Below are positions 12,049-24,913 of a DNA stretch of 64,000 bases, piece by piece. The notes beneath the pieces are model-generated. The model did no database searches. It saw only the letters and a program-made list of their open reading frames with translations, and was not told the origin of the DNA. The number at the start of each line of letters is the position of its first letter. Within the stretch, counting starts at the first letter, position 1. The stretch is taken from assembly GCA_964030475.1 (NCBI GenBank), contig CAXIPT010000008.1, forward strand, positions 728,072 through 792,071. The letters run 5' to 3'. Origin of the DNA: Tethya wilhelma (Eukaryota > Porifera > Demospongiae > Tethyida > Tethyidae). The position numbers and the translations under genes are program-made.

Positions 12049-15000
12049 ATGCTTTCAAGCCCTCTTCTTGTACTCCTAGTGTGCTTGCAAATTGTTGCAG
12101 GAGGACATGATCTCTCTGAAGAGTATCAATTCTCCACTACTCTAGACCGTGATGGAGCATACACTCTGCACTGGAGCTTTGACTTGCAGAGAAAGACCAT
12201 TGCATTTGCTGTGAACGTGAGCACCACTGGTTGGGTAGGATTTGGAGTCTCTCCCACTGGAAACATGCCTGGATCTGATGTGGTCATTGGGTGGGTGGGT
12301 GAAAATGGGCAAATCACTTTCCATGTAAGTTTTTGAAATAGACTTGGAAATTTCCCAGGTGCCATTGGAATCAGCTCAAAGAGATCTTTCAAATTATGTG
12401 GTGTTTCACTAGATTTGTGTTTATCAAATTTCTTTGCTACCATGAACTATAGCCCATGGTCGAGTGTGATTTTTTTCAGAAATGGCGCTAAATTTATTTT
12501 GCAAATTGGTATTTACCACCTTCTTCATTTTTCAGGACCGATTTGCAGATGAATACTCTCTTCCCTCTGTTGATGAAAGTCAGGATTGGTTCTTGGTTCG
12601 TGGTGAAGAAGAGAATGGACAAACCATTTTAGAGTTCACCAGAAATTTGACTAGCTGTGATGAAAGAGATCTCAATATCCAGGTATATACTACACAAGTT
12701 TTGCTAACAGATTACAATACCATAGTAAGATTTTAAATTTACTACAAGAGCAAGTTTAACTAATATCACTCTATGAATGCAGGCTGATACTTCTCGTATT
12801 GTTTGGGCCTACCATTCTCGTGATCCATCTGGAATCAATGCAATACCTCAGCATGAGAAGATGGGATCTATTCCTCTCAATCTTCTAGGAGGACTTACTG
12901 AAGAGAGAGTGGAAGAAAATACTGCATCATTTGTTATTGCAAATGAAAATGTAAGCCACAAATAGACTGAAATATTGTATAGATTTACAGTATACTGTGC
13001 ATGTTCAATTATTTATACTTCTACACTGTATGTGTGTCTCTACAGCTTACAATCCCATCAACTGACACCACCTATTGGTGCTCTGTGTATAGTCTGCCGG
13101 AAGAAGTAAGGCAACAGGAGAGATACATCTATAAGGTATGTTAAAATTTACATGAAATCACTGTAAAGTTAAGTTACTGCATGGGTGAAGAATCTATGTG
13201 CATGCAACACTATTCTACTATACTAGCTGTGACAGAGTCACAACCAATCTGCATGCATGAGCCAATAAGCTAACCTTTTCATAATAATTTATCCAAACAT
13301 GCGTGTATCACTCAAGTCTTGAGCTATAACTTAAGTATTGTGATTTAAAATTCATTGATTATAAGCTTTGCCTCCCTCTAAACCTCTGTTCAATACAGAT
13401 CACACCATCCATTTCTGAAGAGAGCTCTCCATATGTTCACCACATACTGATTTACTTGTGCGATGTTCTGGAGCACACTAATGTTGGAGCAAGCTCACAA
13501 TGTGAAAATGCACATGTCAACATCGGTCTCTGCCGGGGGAGTGGACTGTTGATTGCAGCATGGGCTGTTGGAGGAAGTGTATGTCTAGCTTTTTTGTTGT
13601 TGTTGCTGTTGTGTTTTAAGATTTATCTATTGTACTCATGCTTGCAGGACTTTGTGTATCCAGATGGTGTGTCCTTGCCTATTGGCGGAGTGGGTACAGC
13701 CCAATACGTTGTGCTGGAAATGCATTACGACAACCCAAATGAAGATGCTGGTATGTTAATACTTTCCAGTCTATGAAAATAATGTTATGCATTTCTCAAT
13801 AATATTATTTTTATTATGCGGCATTGCCTATACACACTGGTAGGTGTACTGGATAGCTCTGGCATTGAATTTGTCTACACGGACACTGTTCCAGTGCACA
13901 GAGCTGGAGTACTTGGTGTTGGTCACACAGTCAGCACTATCCAAGTCATACCACCTGGTGTGGACAACTTCATTACAAATGGTATCTGCCAATCTCAATG
14001 TACACAAGAGGTATGTATTCCCAACACCTATGAGCTATTATTGTGTTATGTACTCATGCAATGAAGACACTTAATTATCATAATATTATTATTTTTTTCT
14101 GATCTCATGCATATACAGTTTCTCCCTCCTGAAGGCATCACAGTGTTTGGAAATCTTCTTCATACTCATCTTGCCGGTAAGTAGCTACCCCCACACATGC
14201 ATAGAAAACATATGCACACACACATGCCAATAATTAGTATGCAATAGCTGAAATGCATCAAATATAAGTTATGTGTAGACAGAGTCTTCTATAGAGCTGT
14301 AATATTATAGCAATGCCAGTTAAATTTAAAATTTGTTGTGTTTTCTTTCAGGTCATGGTTTGGTGGTGAGACACTTCAGAGAGAACAGAGAATGTGGTGC
14401 TCTAGAAGAACTCCAGCCAATCGATGAAAACAGACGTTATGACTTCAACTTTCAACAGATTACTCATCTTCCAAGAGAAGTTAAAGTCTTACCTGTAAGT
14501 GTATGATACAAGTTGTTCACTAAAGTTTACTATGACTCTGACAACTTAGCTATAGTGGATACATTTAAGTCGTTCAAACTCAATGGTTTATCAGTTATAA
14601 ATTCTTTGTTTATCCAGGGTGATTCAATTCAACTTGATTGCTTTTACCACACAACAACATATGACAGTGTTACAGTGGTAAGTTAAATTCACATCAAATA
14701 ATATTATTCTGCCAAAATGATATGCCAATTATCATTAAATTTTAGTTATTGTTGAAGTCAATTTATCTATCACGGTATGTGTTGCATACTTTTATAGGGT
14801 GGTGAAAGTACACGAAATGAAATGTGCTTCACATTTCTGTACTACTATCCTAAAGTTGATCTCAATTTTTGCATCAGCCAACCTTCCCTTCCTACTGCTT
14901 TCAATGAACTTACAACTCAACACTTAAAGTAAGCACATAAAAGTATAACTGTTCACAATGATTATAATAGTGCCACGGATCGATCAGTTATATACTGCTG

Positions 15001-15516
15001 ATACAGGCTACATTCACATGCATTCTCTAAGCAGCAATACTTCAGTGAATGTTGTTTTATCCCCAAACAGTACTTCACAAACAGAGGAGCTTTATTTTCA
15101 TATCCAAAATGAGAATACAGCAGGAGCTGAGTCCATTTACAACAAGATTGATTGGTCTCAAGATACCATCGACAAGTTCCAACAGACCTTACTAACAAAT
15201 GATGCCCTTTCTATATGCACACCTGGTAGCATCTCAGTAAGTAGGAACATAATGTAGCTTTGCATATCAGTGTTGATTTTAATATCTTCATACTTCTCCA
15301 CACTATGTGCAGAGGCAACCTGTTATTGCTGAGCAACCTCTACCAAGTATTGATTGCACATATGAAGCTCCTGACTCTTGCACCGGTACCGTACCAGAAA
15401 GATGCTGCCAAAGGCTCCAGACAACGATCTCAGCTGCACCAAAGACAGTATCACTGTGTTATTTCATATCAATACTGTCTGGACTTATTGCATATTTGAT
15501 AAATTCCAGTTTTTAA
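12049..15516 (+). CDS. DBH/MOXD1-like copper type II monooxygenase
   Basis: Exons: 12049-12324, 12536-12682, 12783-12950, 13046-13135, 13399-13578, 13648-13750, 13844-14010, 14119-14176, 14352-14494, 14618-14677, 14798-14928, about 14971-15236 and 15313-15516. A signal peptide (LLVLLVCLQIVAGG) precedes a DOMON domain (GWVGFGVSPTGNMPGSDVVI). The two copper-binding halves follow. CuM/CuH ligand motifs typical of dopamine beta-hydroxylase relatives are all visible: the His pair in YVHHILIYLC, His in VLEMHYDNP, HTH in LLHTHLAGHGL, and Met in STRNEMCFTFLYYYP. The C-terminus ends with a hydrophobic stretch that could be a membrane or GPI anchor. The family uses copper and ascorbate to hydroxylate small substrates in the secretory pathway; MOXD1's own substrate is not known. 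Phases close through exon 11, but exon 11 ends in phase 2 and exon 12 needs phase 1, so as written the frame breaks near 15000. The family call is firm; the last junction needs transcript evidence. Confidence 0.85.
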
Positions 15517-16145
15517 TCACTTTGCTTATATACTTGATTAGTAGTTTCCATCAGTTTAGTATTTTTGCTAGCTTAGAAAGCAAAAATCAAAATAATAATA
15601 ACTGGCTACTGATCTGTTTCTGTATACATCTTTAATACAATTGTGTGTACTAGTATAGTTAACTCAGTGTTCATTAATTTTTATTGCATTAATAATTATC
15701 ACCATAAAAATCTAGCAAGACAAAGTTAAGCCTTCACACTTGCTCAGAAGCTCTTTTAGGCTGATTACCAACAGTATGTAAGACCTAAAGCTTACAGAAA
15801 CTTTCCAAAGCACTCGTAGAGAGCGCTAGTCAAAAGTTACACCCACGCAATTTTGTTCTCACTTCCTTACTGACTTACTTGAACGCGGTTTCCAGACAAA
15901 CAGAAGAATTTGAGCTAGCTTTGACAACACAAAGTANCTACTAAGCTAGTAGTCTGGCAAGCCAGACTGTGGCCGGGCTGCTCAGTAAGTTGTGTACTGA
16001 GCCTGCTTGATACTGAAGTGTAACACACATCTCAGTCATTTGCATGATTTAGAGGCAGGTGCTGTATCATAAGATTTACTTGCCTTTCTATATGTTATGA
16101 TAATCAAAGTCCTGATTCATTTCTTAAGAAGAGCAACCAGGTATC
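15517..16145. other. Intergenic stretch with repeat segment A and an ambiguous base
   Basis: No gene is visible. About 100 bp from 15602 (ACTGGCTACTGATCTGTTTC onward) recur in the same orientation at 32932-33030. An undetermined base lies at 15937. TCTGGCAAGCCAGA near 15953 is a small hairpin. The left end of the large transposon follows at 16146. Confidence 0.5.
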
Positions 16146-19100
16146 CAGTCCAATCGCCAGTGACCAAATTTAATTTTTCCCGGAAATGAGTCAGCAGACC
16201 ACTTCCGGTCATGATTTTAGTAGCACATTATTCTCTGCATCTTTGTACAAGTTATTTCCAAAAAATATGTAGTCTGTTAATTTCTAAACATCATTAGTAA
16301 TTACTGTTGTACTTCTAGAGTACGATTACACTACATATTTGTGCAGAATAGATTGCAGTTTGGTTCAATGCATGCTCAAAGCAAGCAACTAGTTTTAACC
16401 TCTCCACAAATGACCTGCAAACCTGCCGTGCAAAAATCAGTTCTAAGGTATTAAACTCCACCAATAGAACAGTACTCGTAGCTGAAAGGCAACTGTATAA
16501 GAATCTTCAATCTGAGCCTGTTCTGTGCAATAGCTCACTTGCAGTGTGCAATTGTATTCATGCATAAAACTATACACCCACGTGCTGCAGTTGGCCAGCT
16601 GCAACAGATCAGTTGCAGAGCAGCCGCAGCAGAGACCACAGCTATGTAAGTTTCCCCCTCTTTCCTCTTCGTTTGTAAATTATTTTATACAATGTAATGT
16701 AAACAAACACTTCAGTATACACGCAAAGGAGCCACATTTAAATGCTAGCTGTCAATACCTTGAACAAACAGCAAGCAATGCAGAACAAGTAAGTATTTAC
16801 CTTTGTCAAATTACAGTTACTATGATAACATTTTAATCCTAGTGCATGCAAAAAGAGGAGCAGTGGCAGCAAAGCAAGTGAGTACACACGAATAGTGTCT
16901 TGTAGTGTTCATCCTGAAAGACAATGCCAGCCATGCATTTTATGCAAGAAAGGTAATCTATCTAAGTACTTGCACCCGAAAACTTGGAAAGATAACTCTC
17001 TTTTACAAGCCCTACAACAACACGAGCCCTCTCTTAACATTCAACCGGAGAGTTGTATTTGTAGACCGTGCAGAGGTGACATCACTAAATTGATAACTGA
17101 GGATGGGTTCGTTCCTAGATGGAGAAAAACAAGAGAGACAGTGGATGCATGTTGTGTACCGGGATGTAGTAATAAAATAGATAAGGTTACAAAATTAGTC
17201 GATCGAGTAACAGTGTGTGACTATTTCTGTGGTGAAAAGAGAGTTGAACCCCCTGTACCAGTACCCATTCAAGAGCCAGTGGTTGAAGGGGTGGGTTTGT
17301 GCAAAGAACACTATGGAGCATGGTATCGGCACACCAACCCTATGCAGTACAAGTGTATTACATGTAATACCATCTTATATGATATGTCAAACAGTCGTAC
17401 ATGTCCTGAACCAGAGATTATCCAGAAACATCTAACAGAGAACACATCTTTTTCGAGACAAATCGGTCGAGATGACAAAGTATGCTTAGCTTGCTATAGA
17501 TCTCATTTAATCACAATAAGATGCATAAACACAATGAATACAGTAGAGAGTACAGACAGTGACCTTACTTCCCTGATAAAGAAACTTACACAGCAACTTC
17601 CAGTGGATAGCAATGTCCATACATTACAGCAGGCACACCATTACGGAGCTACCATTGCAGCTATTCATGTCGGAGAAGCACTGCTGAAGCAGACTGCTGT
17701 ATTACTGCCTGAAGTATATAAAATATTTAATGATAAGGTTAAACAAATTATAACTTTAAACAATATTTCTACAAACCACAATATGCCTTCCAAAGAGTGG
17801 CTGAGAAGCAAGCTACGCTCATTTTTAGAGCATCATATGGAATACAAATGTGCAGTAAGAAGGTACGGTACGGTTCTATTCCGTAGTGGTGGTGATCTCC
17901 TGCATGCTCTTAGTGTTTCACTTGACCAGTCAAACGCTACTGAAGACTCGGATAATTTTCAAGACATGCTCACAAAAACATGTAATACACTCAATGCTAA
18001 ATGCCATGCTAATATCAAAGCCCTGTTGAGCAGAGACGCAACTAAGCCTCACAAGATTGAAGAAGTTGACATTGACAAATGCATAAGTGAGCTTGATCCA
18101 GACGTGTGGAAAGCAATTTGTTTGCTTACACAACCCCTTACACCTAAAGCCATTGATAGAGCTGACAGCTGCAACATTCGTAAAATGAGACGCTTCTTTT
18201 GCATATGCACATTGTTCTTTACTCTAAACAACCAGTGCTCATTTCCTCTACATACACTGTTAGCCGATGCAATTGAGACATGTGGAGGCACTCAGAGGCT
18301 TACCAGATTGCTGAATCGTTTTGGTGCTTGTGCAAGTATAGATACGCACAATCGGTATGTTGTATATCGAGTAGAGGAAAGAAAGAAGCAAGGATCACTG
18401 AGTGGCTTTCCTACAGATAGCTTTTTGATTGTGTCACTTGACAATCTTGATTACATTCACAGCTATTCTCAGGTATACTGTGGTAATCAACAGAGCAGCT
18501 GGCATGGTACCACTGTTCAGTTTGTGCAACCTCAGCCAACCAAGTTAGTTGACAAAGGTAGAGAACAGGCACAAACAGAAGGGGAAACAACTTCAAACAT
18601 TGACACCACAGATCAAATCTGTATCCGCCACACACAATGTTCCTCACTAGCAAACACATTTCAATCTTACCTCAGTAAACGTCCGTATGCAGCACAGTCA
18701 CCACACAGCAGTCCAGAGAAGCACTCCCCTCTCCCAAAACGACTGCGGAGGATGAGGACTGGAAAAGAGGGAAAAGAAACAGGTAGTAGTACTAGTCTAC
18801 AAAACCTTGAGAATCCTTCAAATAGTACAGTGCATGATTCAAGTGTACAAATTAACAGAGAGGTCCCAGAGAAACCAACTCTAAATATCAACCACTTTCA
18901 ACTAAACCAAGAAGAATCAAAATCGTTAGAGGAGTTGAGAGAATTATGCAATCACTATATGTTGCAGAAAGAAGCCAGCACGACTCACGATAACACATTC
19001 ACTGATTTTCAAAGTTATTTTTCTTTGGTCAGTGATTTGCCACAACCAGAGAAGTCCAACATAATCTATCACCAAGTGTTGGACCAAAAGTGTGAAAGCA

Positions 19101-22100
19101 AAGAGACCCTGCTAAATATCATCGACCATCTCCATCAGGAATTCATACTTACACAAACAAAGAAGTACATTATTCTTGAAGGAGACCAGGCAACCTATGA
19201 AAAGCTTCAAAGCATCAAACATGAATATGGTAGTGACCTGGACTGGTTATTACCATTTCCAGGAGACTGGCATTTTCTTAAGAACTTCAAAGAAGTTCTT
19301 TACAAGATCTATTTTGATGCAGGCTTACGCGATTTAGCCATTGCATGTGGGTATCAACCTAACTCAGTCACTGTAAACTTTAAACGATCACATAGGTTCC
19401 TACTAGAAGCTTGGGAAGCAATCTATCGTCACTTTTTGTCGATGTTTTTGGAAAACAAAGCACCAGCTCAGTTCAAAGAACACGTGTCACAGTGTATCAA
19501 GTCTTTCCCTCAATGTGAAGATCAACAATCTGCTGCCCACAACATGAAAGAGATGCTAGCCACACAATTAGAAGGGTACAAAGACTTTCCAACAGACTTC
19601 ACAGCATATCTAGATGAACTAAGCAAAAGCAGCGAAACAAACAAGTTTTGGATCCAGTTTCTGTTACAGGACTGCTTTTGCTACATAAGTTTGTACCTGG
19701 CTATGCGTAGTGGAAGATGGAATCTGAGAATTGGTGCAATCAAGCTCATGGCTGCATTGTTTACAGCATTTGATAGGCCTAACTATCAAAAGCTCATTCC
19801 ACAACATCTCAGAGACTTACTCACCAACTTTCCAGAAGAGGCTCTAGCACACCTTCGTAACGGTGGTTTCACAGTGAGTATCAGAGGAAGATCTTGCCAT
19901 TCTATAGGAATAGATGAGGCACATGAAATGGAAATTAATAAGGATTGCAAAGAGTATATCACAAGGCCTTCTGCAGACTACATAAACCGAACTGCAGTGT
20001 TTCTACCTGTGAGAGCAAGAGCTATTCAAAACATTGAGAAACAGATATTCCCAGAAAGAAAGTCTGACACAGAAGCAATTACATCATTGTACGGAAGTGG
20101 TTCTTCACATAAGTGTGAAATGAACATTCGAAAACAAACTGAAAAACTTCTCTCAAGTTCTCTATCGTGTAGTTCAAACAGTGATAACTTGCACCATCTC
20201 TTTAACAGCAAAGAACTATCTCCACAACAAATTCATGACCTGACTAATTTTAGACAAATTGGCCAAACCGAGTTTGAACACAGAGTACAATACTACATGC
20301 TACGTACCCCGAGCGTCAAGCCTCCAAAACACTTGAAACATCTCCTTACATTCACAGAGAGGCGCTCAAGACAGAGGAAGGCTACTACAATTGAGAGAGA
20401 AAGGAAAATACAAATTGAATGCTGGAAGAAGAGGGTAGCATTTGCTACTAGCACTGGAACCACAACAAACACTGGCTATGAACAATGTATTGAGCTACCA
20501 AGAGCGATAGCTACTAGCGATGGTCGGCTTGTCAAAGGAACGAAATCCAACATGACAAAGGTGTTGGAAAAAAGGTACAAGGATGCCATACCTTCTATAG
20601 CCACCAACACATTACCACCTGGCTGGACACCTGACACGACTATTATTGAAGGCATGTTCCTTATTAATATCAAACCATGGAGTGCACATGCTAACCTTGG
20701 TGAATATGCAGATTTTTTGTTGAGGCAACACATACTTCCACATTACAGGAATGGATCTAAACAAGTTCACTTACTTTTTGATGATCCTGAATGCCAAGAA
20801 CAGAGTCCTAAGTACTTCGAGAGACAGCATCGAGACAATACCAATCCAACACCTGCCGACCACTGCTGCATTGATTTCACTGCTGACTCAGTTATCCCCC
20901 CCAAATGGAGGGAGATGGTTCTACATTGTAGAAAATGCAAGAGGGGTCTTGTTTGCTTTCTCTCCACCTACTTCTTAGAGAAAATGAAACGTAAGCTATC
21001 TCCACAGCAACGTTTCATCACAGCAGGTGGATTGGAAGGTATCTACAGAAACAAAGCAGCATATGTTGAATCAAACCAAGACCCACAGTGTGACCCTAAC
21101 CTCACCTGTAATGTAGAAGAAGCAGACAGCAGAATATGGCTACATGTCCTAAATTCCAGTGGTAGCACAAAATTGGTATTAAGCCCAGATACTGATGTCT
21201 ACCATGTTGGATTACCGATTATCGCTAGGACATCTCTTGACGTTATTGTGAAGACAAGCCCTTTCAGTTCACTAGAACAACACTTTCTAGATTTAAAGGC
21301 ACTTGCCAAAGCCTTATCCAATGATCCTGAGCTAGGATCAATACATGAGCTACCATCAGCAATGCAGATGCTTTTTATCTGTACAGGATGTGATTATACA
21401 TCATTTTTCAATGGATTTGGCAAGGCAATGTTCACAGCTACACTCGCCGAGTATTCAGAGTTTATTTGCTCTAATACAGATTCACTTCCTGGGACAATTG
21501 CGACCCCTGACCCTGATTCGACTAGTATTCTTTCATTTTTCAGACTAGTGGGATGTGCTTACTTTAGAAAGCATAAAGCTGCATTTGCTCCAAGTTTTCC
21601 AACACCAATCGCACTGTTCAACTCATTGGCAAATGAAACTCAGTCACCTCTAGTCCATCACAGTGCCTGGCTTCAACTGATACGTGACAGAGTTTGGAGC
21701 AGAATCAAGTTTGAAGAAGAGATGGTACCATCTGATGAGGCCCTCATGAGACACTGGAAGCGATCCTGTTGGATTGGAATTGTATGGAAGCAGGCATCTT
21801 CAAACCATATTATCTACCCACCTCTACACGGCCATGGTTGGAAGATCAATCACAGCACTCAGACCCTGGAGATCGACTGGGACAGTGATGAGAACATCTC
21901 TACAGTTAGATCAAGAGTGGCACTGTTGAGGAGAGGCTGTGGCTGTAAAACTGGCTGCTTGACAAGTCGTTGTAAATGCAAACGAAGCAACCGTCACTGT
22001 GGCCCTGGTTGCAAATGTGTGAGATGTTGCAACATTCCACAGCCTGCTGTAGGAGGAACTCAGTCTGTTGAAGATACAAACGATGATACCAGTGAAGTTA

Positions 22101-22753
22101 GCTCTAGCTCTGCTGACGATCTGGAGGAGGAAGTAGACGACATAATGACTGATGTGTTTGGATCAAGCTACACTGGGATCCCGGACACCCTGAGTGACTC
22201 AGACTGCATGTCTACTCAATCACTATCGTGTGATGAAGCTATGAGCTTTGAAGTGCATGCCTAGAGCAATGTTCTGTGTAATTTCAGTGTTTACAAGTAG
22301 CTAGAAATTAGAAGCGTAATGCAACACTCATCACTCTCTAACTTTAAATCAGAACAAGACATATATTGCTATATAGTTTAACCCATGTTTCATTTATACT
22401 ATTCTCTATTCTTACCTTTCAAAACTTCTTAGAACTGATTTTTGCACGCTTCTTTTAACCACCATTCAGCTAACCGCTACACGTGGTACCTCCATGAGTG
22501 ATCATCTCTCGTCTCTTCAGTACATACCAACCACTCAAAAATAAATTCAACAGAGTCTAAATTTCATGTACTTCATAGAAAAACGGCAGGCGCTGGGAAA
22601 CAGTGAACTGTGGTAGAAAAATCCAACCAGTTTTCATCAGGCCAAATTCACGCTTCTTTCTCGAACACATGGCCGATGACGTAATCAGTAATGTATACAA
22701 AAATAACTTTGTACAGAAACTATACTGACTTCCGGTCTCTGGCGATTGGACTG
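16146..22753 (+). mobile_element. Complete 6.6-kb DNA transposon with TIRs and TATC target duplication
   Basis: The left end CAGTCCAATCGCCAG (16146-16160) and right end CTGGCGATTGGACTG (22739-22753) are perfect 15-bp inverted repeats; extending inward gives 19 of 20 matches. Both ends abut TATC (16142-16145 and 22754-22757), a 4-bp target-site duplication. The single gene inside (16742-22264) encodes a protein with RNase-H-like, PIN/XPG-like and CXC signatures. The CAGT-type termini, short duplication and nuclease-like domain recall the Academ group of eukaryotic transposons, but that placement is inference. The intact reading frame and clean ends suggest recent activity. Confidence 0.82.
16742..22264 (+). 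CDS. Giant transposase-like protein (DDE/RNase-H-like, PIN/XPG-like and CXC domains)
   Basis: Two exons, 16742-16788 and 16843-22264, give 1822 residues. The ATG at 16742 is preceded by an in-frame TAA, whereas the long frame alone would begin at a GTG. Residues about 36-190 are Cys-rich and zinc-finger-like (CQPCILCKK, CICRPC, CCVPGC). A central block has the spacing expected of an RNase-H-fold transposase: GDQATY (Asp797), PFPGDWHFLKNF (Asp824, His826) and IDEAHEMEINKDCK (Glu1041/1044). Further on, EEADSR (1442-1447), LSPDTDVY (1465, 1467) and TGCDYTSFF (1533) form a PIN/XPG-nuclease-like acidic pattern that recurs in large uncharacterised invertebrate transposon proteins. Residues about 1713-1750 are a tesmin/TSO1-type CXC domain (GCGCKTGCLTSRCKCK), probably DNA-binding, followed by an acidic tail. 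Gene and ends lie inside perfect TIRs, so I read it as the mobility protein and not a host gene. Domain names rest on motif recognition. Confidence 0.75.
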
Positions 22754-23934
22754 TATCACAGAATAGTTCCAGGCAACTTGCATTTTAATTCCAAATAACG
22801 CACACTTTTGTGTGTGGAAAGGGTCGTCAATTCGAATTTTCTAGAAGCTAATGAATTATGCATGAGTGTAGAAATTATTGGCAGCCATATGGAGGAGGCG
22901 CTTTTCGCCTTGTATCTAGCTACTCAATGAGAGGCGCTAAAAACCGATGGCAAAAGCGACTGTCCCGGAAGAAACCAAGTTCATTCGTTCAAGAATCAGC
23001 TTCTAAAAGTGAATAGTCTCTGAGAAAACTCGAGCCAAGATAGAAGAAGAAGAATAAGAAGAAGATGGAGAAATTTGGAGGTTTGGCATGTTTGTGTTTG
23101 TTACTTTAGCGATGGTTTTAGGCCATGTTTTTGGGCTCACTAAAAAGAGAAAGAGCTAAATAGTAGCTTAAGAAGCCTTTTAGTGCTAAGCGCTCAGTTT
23201 TTGCAGAGTTATTCGCGTGAATATTTGTATTGCGCTAATGGGCCATCCGTGCCATTCCTGTGTACCCAGTACAATGAGTGTACAAAAGTGGCCAAGTGGA
23301 ATTCACAATTTTAGTCATGTAATTTTGGCTTTTCACTAACCTAGTTATCTGAATTCAGCTTTTCACAAAAGGAATTCACAATTTTAGTCATGTAAATTCG
23401 GCTTTTCACTTACCTATAGTTGTCTGAATTTAGCTTTTCACAAAACAGATTTAGTCATGTAAATTCGAATGTTCATTAATCTGGTTATCTGAATTCAGCC
23501 TTAATGACCAACATTTTGTATTGTCTAACATTGGGACAGGAAACCCATTCCTACTGTATATATATATATATATATATACAAGGAGTGGGGCTCGCTTCGC
23601 TCGCCCACTCCTTTGTTTATGTATGTTTACAGGATTAACAGTTACTATAATAATAACATTAATAGTAAACATAGATAAAATTGATGAGCATTAATTTATT
23701 CTTATGCTATAATATCCTGCAATCAGTTGGCTTAGCTTATAGGACAACCTTTGCAGTTGAAGCAACACACAACAATCACCATAGTTTTATATGTAGAAAC
23801 AATATAAAAGTTTTTAATATGAACATAAATACTGGCAAGCATAAGCCATTGGAAAGGGAAGCAATGCTGCATGTGTATATGCACAGCTTTGGTAGCTGTT
23901 TGCTTTAGCCAGCTCAGCAATTTACCTCAATACG
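22754..23934. other. Intergenic DNA with small repeats
   Basis: No gene is supported. 23206-23272 is a 67-bp segment repeated exactly at 32849-32915. Three degenerate tandem copies of a unit containing TTAGTCATGTAATTTTGGCT and GAATTCAGCTTTTCAC occupy about 23300-23500. A (TA)n tract lies at about 23558-23578, and the hairpin AAGGAGTGGGGC / GCCCACTCCTT spans 23580-23613. Confidence 0.5.
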
Positions 23935-24134
23935 TGACGTCACAGACGACCCTTTTCCGACTTCCGCCATTTTTGCAATCAGCTGGCAAAGAAACTCGTT
24001 ATCTGGCTAGCTGTGTTTCGTGTACAGCGACAGAGAAGCAGACTTCTAGTAGTGAGTGTTCTCACCTCGTTACGCTTCATTTGTGAAGATTGGCTCCCAT
24101 AGCCCGCTTCTTTGTTGGATACAGATGCCACTGG
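23935..24134 (+). promoter_or_regulatory. Candidate orphan promoter and first exon
   Basis: A perfect CRE (TGACGTCA, 23935-23942) is followed by CTTCCGCCATTTTTG (23961-23975), a YY1/ETS-like site often placed at TATA-less starts. Downstream, ATACAGATGCCACTG at 24120-24134 is followed at once by GTAAGC, resembling a short first coding exon (Met-Pro-Leu) and donor. I could not identify a continuing exon downstream on this strand, so the gene it would serve is unknown or decayed. Confidence 0.35.
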
Positions 24135-24318
24135 TAAGCCTTGTCAGCGATCTCAAAAACAGCTAGCCATACTTATATTGCTTGTTGTTTTATCCTAGGC
24201 TAGCACTGTCTACGCTAGCTTTCTAGACACTCTTTTTCTAGCTTGTATTCTCCACAGTCCAGAAAAAAAAGCAGCTTTTAGTTCTAGGTCACATCACTTC
24301 CGGTGACCCTCCGTAACA

Positions 24319-24346
24319 CACGGACGGACGGACGGACGGACGGACA
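24319..24346. repeat. (ACGG)n microsatellite
   Basis: A short perfect tract of tandem CGGACGGA units. Confidence 0.7.
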
Positions 24347-24460
24347 CACGGACAGACAAAACTTTGCTTATAATATGATACCTAATCTTTGATATGCGCG
24401 TACGCACTCTTTAGCTTCGCTTATGGGCATTCTGATCTGACGTCCTTTACGCACGCTGGA

Positions 24461-24913
24461 ATGTTGATGAAATTCATAGCGCGGTTAGTTATTTTACGCG
24501 AAACCGAAAATCCACACCCACTTATTAGAAACGAGTAAAACTGTGTCTACAGCTAAGAAGATCGAGAGTAGCAAGTAGCTCAAGTTACTGTGCCTTGCTA
24601 TACTGCATTAGAATGCTAGAAAAGCACCTTGCAAAGTTTTACGCTGAACTCTAGAAGCCACGCCCACCAGCGATGCTTTTGCTGCGTTTTTACTTTGCTT
24701 ACTATGCATACAGGCTAAGTAAAGTGTGCAGAATACTTGTTTCTTGTCTGAATAATTACCTTGAACCGTTTTTAGTTGCTTGTTTGTCATAAAAGAGCCA
24801 AGACAGCCTTCCAGAGAGTACAATGGGCACTACCCCCAAGTGGGCGTGGACTTCCGTTTTCGCATAAATAACTAGTACTAACCGCGCTATGAATCTCATC
24901 AACATTCCTTCGC
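24461..24913. mobile_element. MITE-like element with about 65-bp imperfect TIRs
   Basis: The left arm contains GGAATGTTGATGAAATTCAT and AGCGCGGTTAGT. The right arm contains the inverse ACTAACCGCGCT and ATGAATCTCATCAACATTCC. Similarity continues inward to GTGGACTTCCGTTTTCGC against GCGAAACCGAAAATCCAC. The roughly 320-bp centre has no coding potential. Length and structure fit a nonautonomous DNA transposon. Confidence 0.65.

Noticed and set aside
16895..22264. GTG at 16895 as the start of the long transposase frame
   Set aside because: Non-ATG start in a eukaryote is unlikely. A short upstream exon with ATG at 16742 and a phase-matched GT-AG intron explains the N-terminus.
15602..23272. Long terminal repeats flanking a retroelement
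   Set aside because: The flanking segments A and B are different sequences. The element inside has TIRs, a TATC duplication and no reverse transcriptase or integrase.
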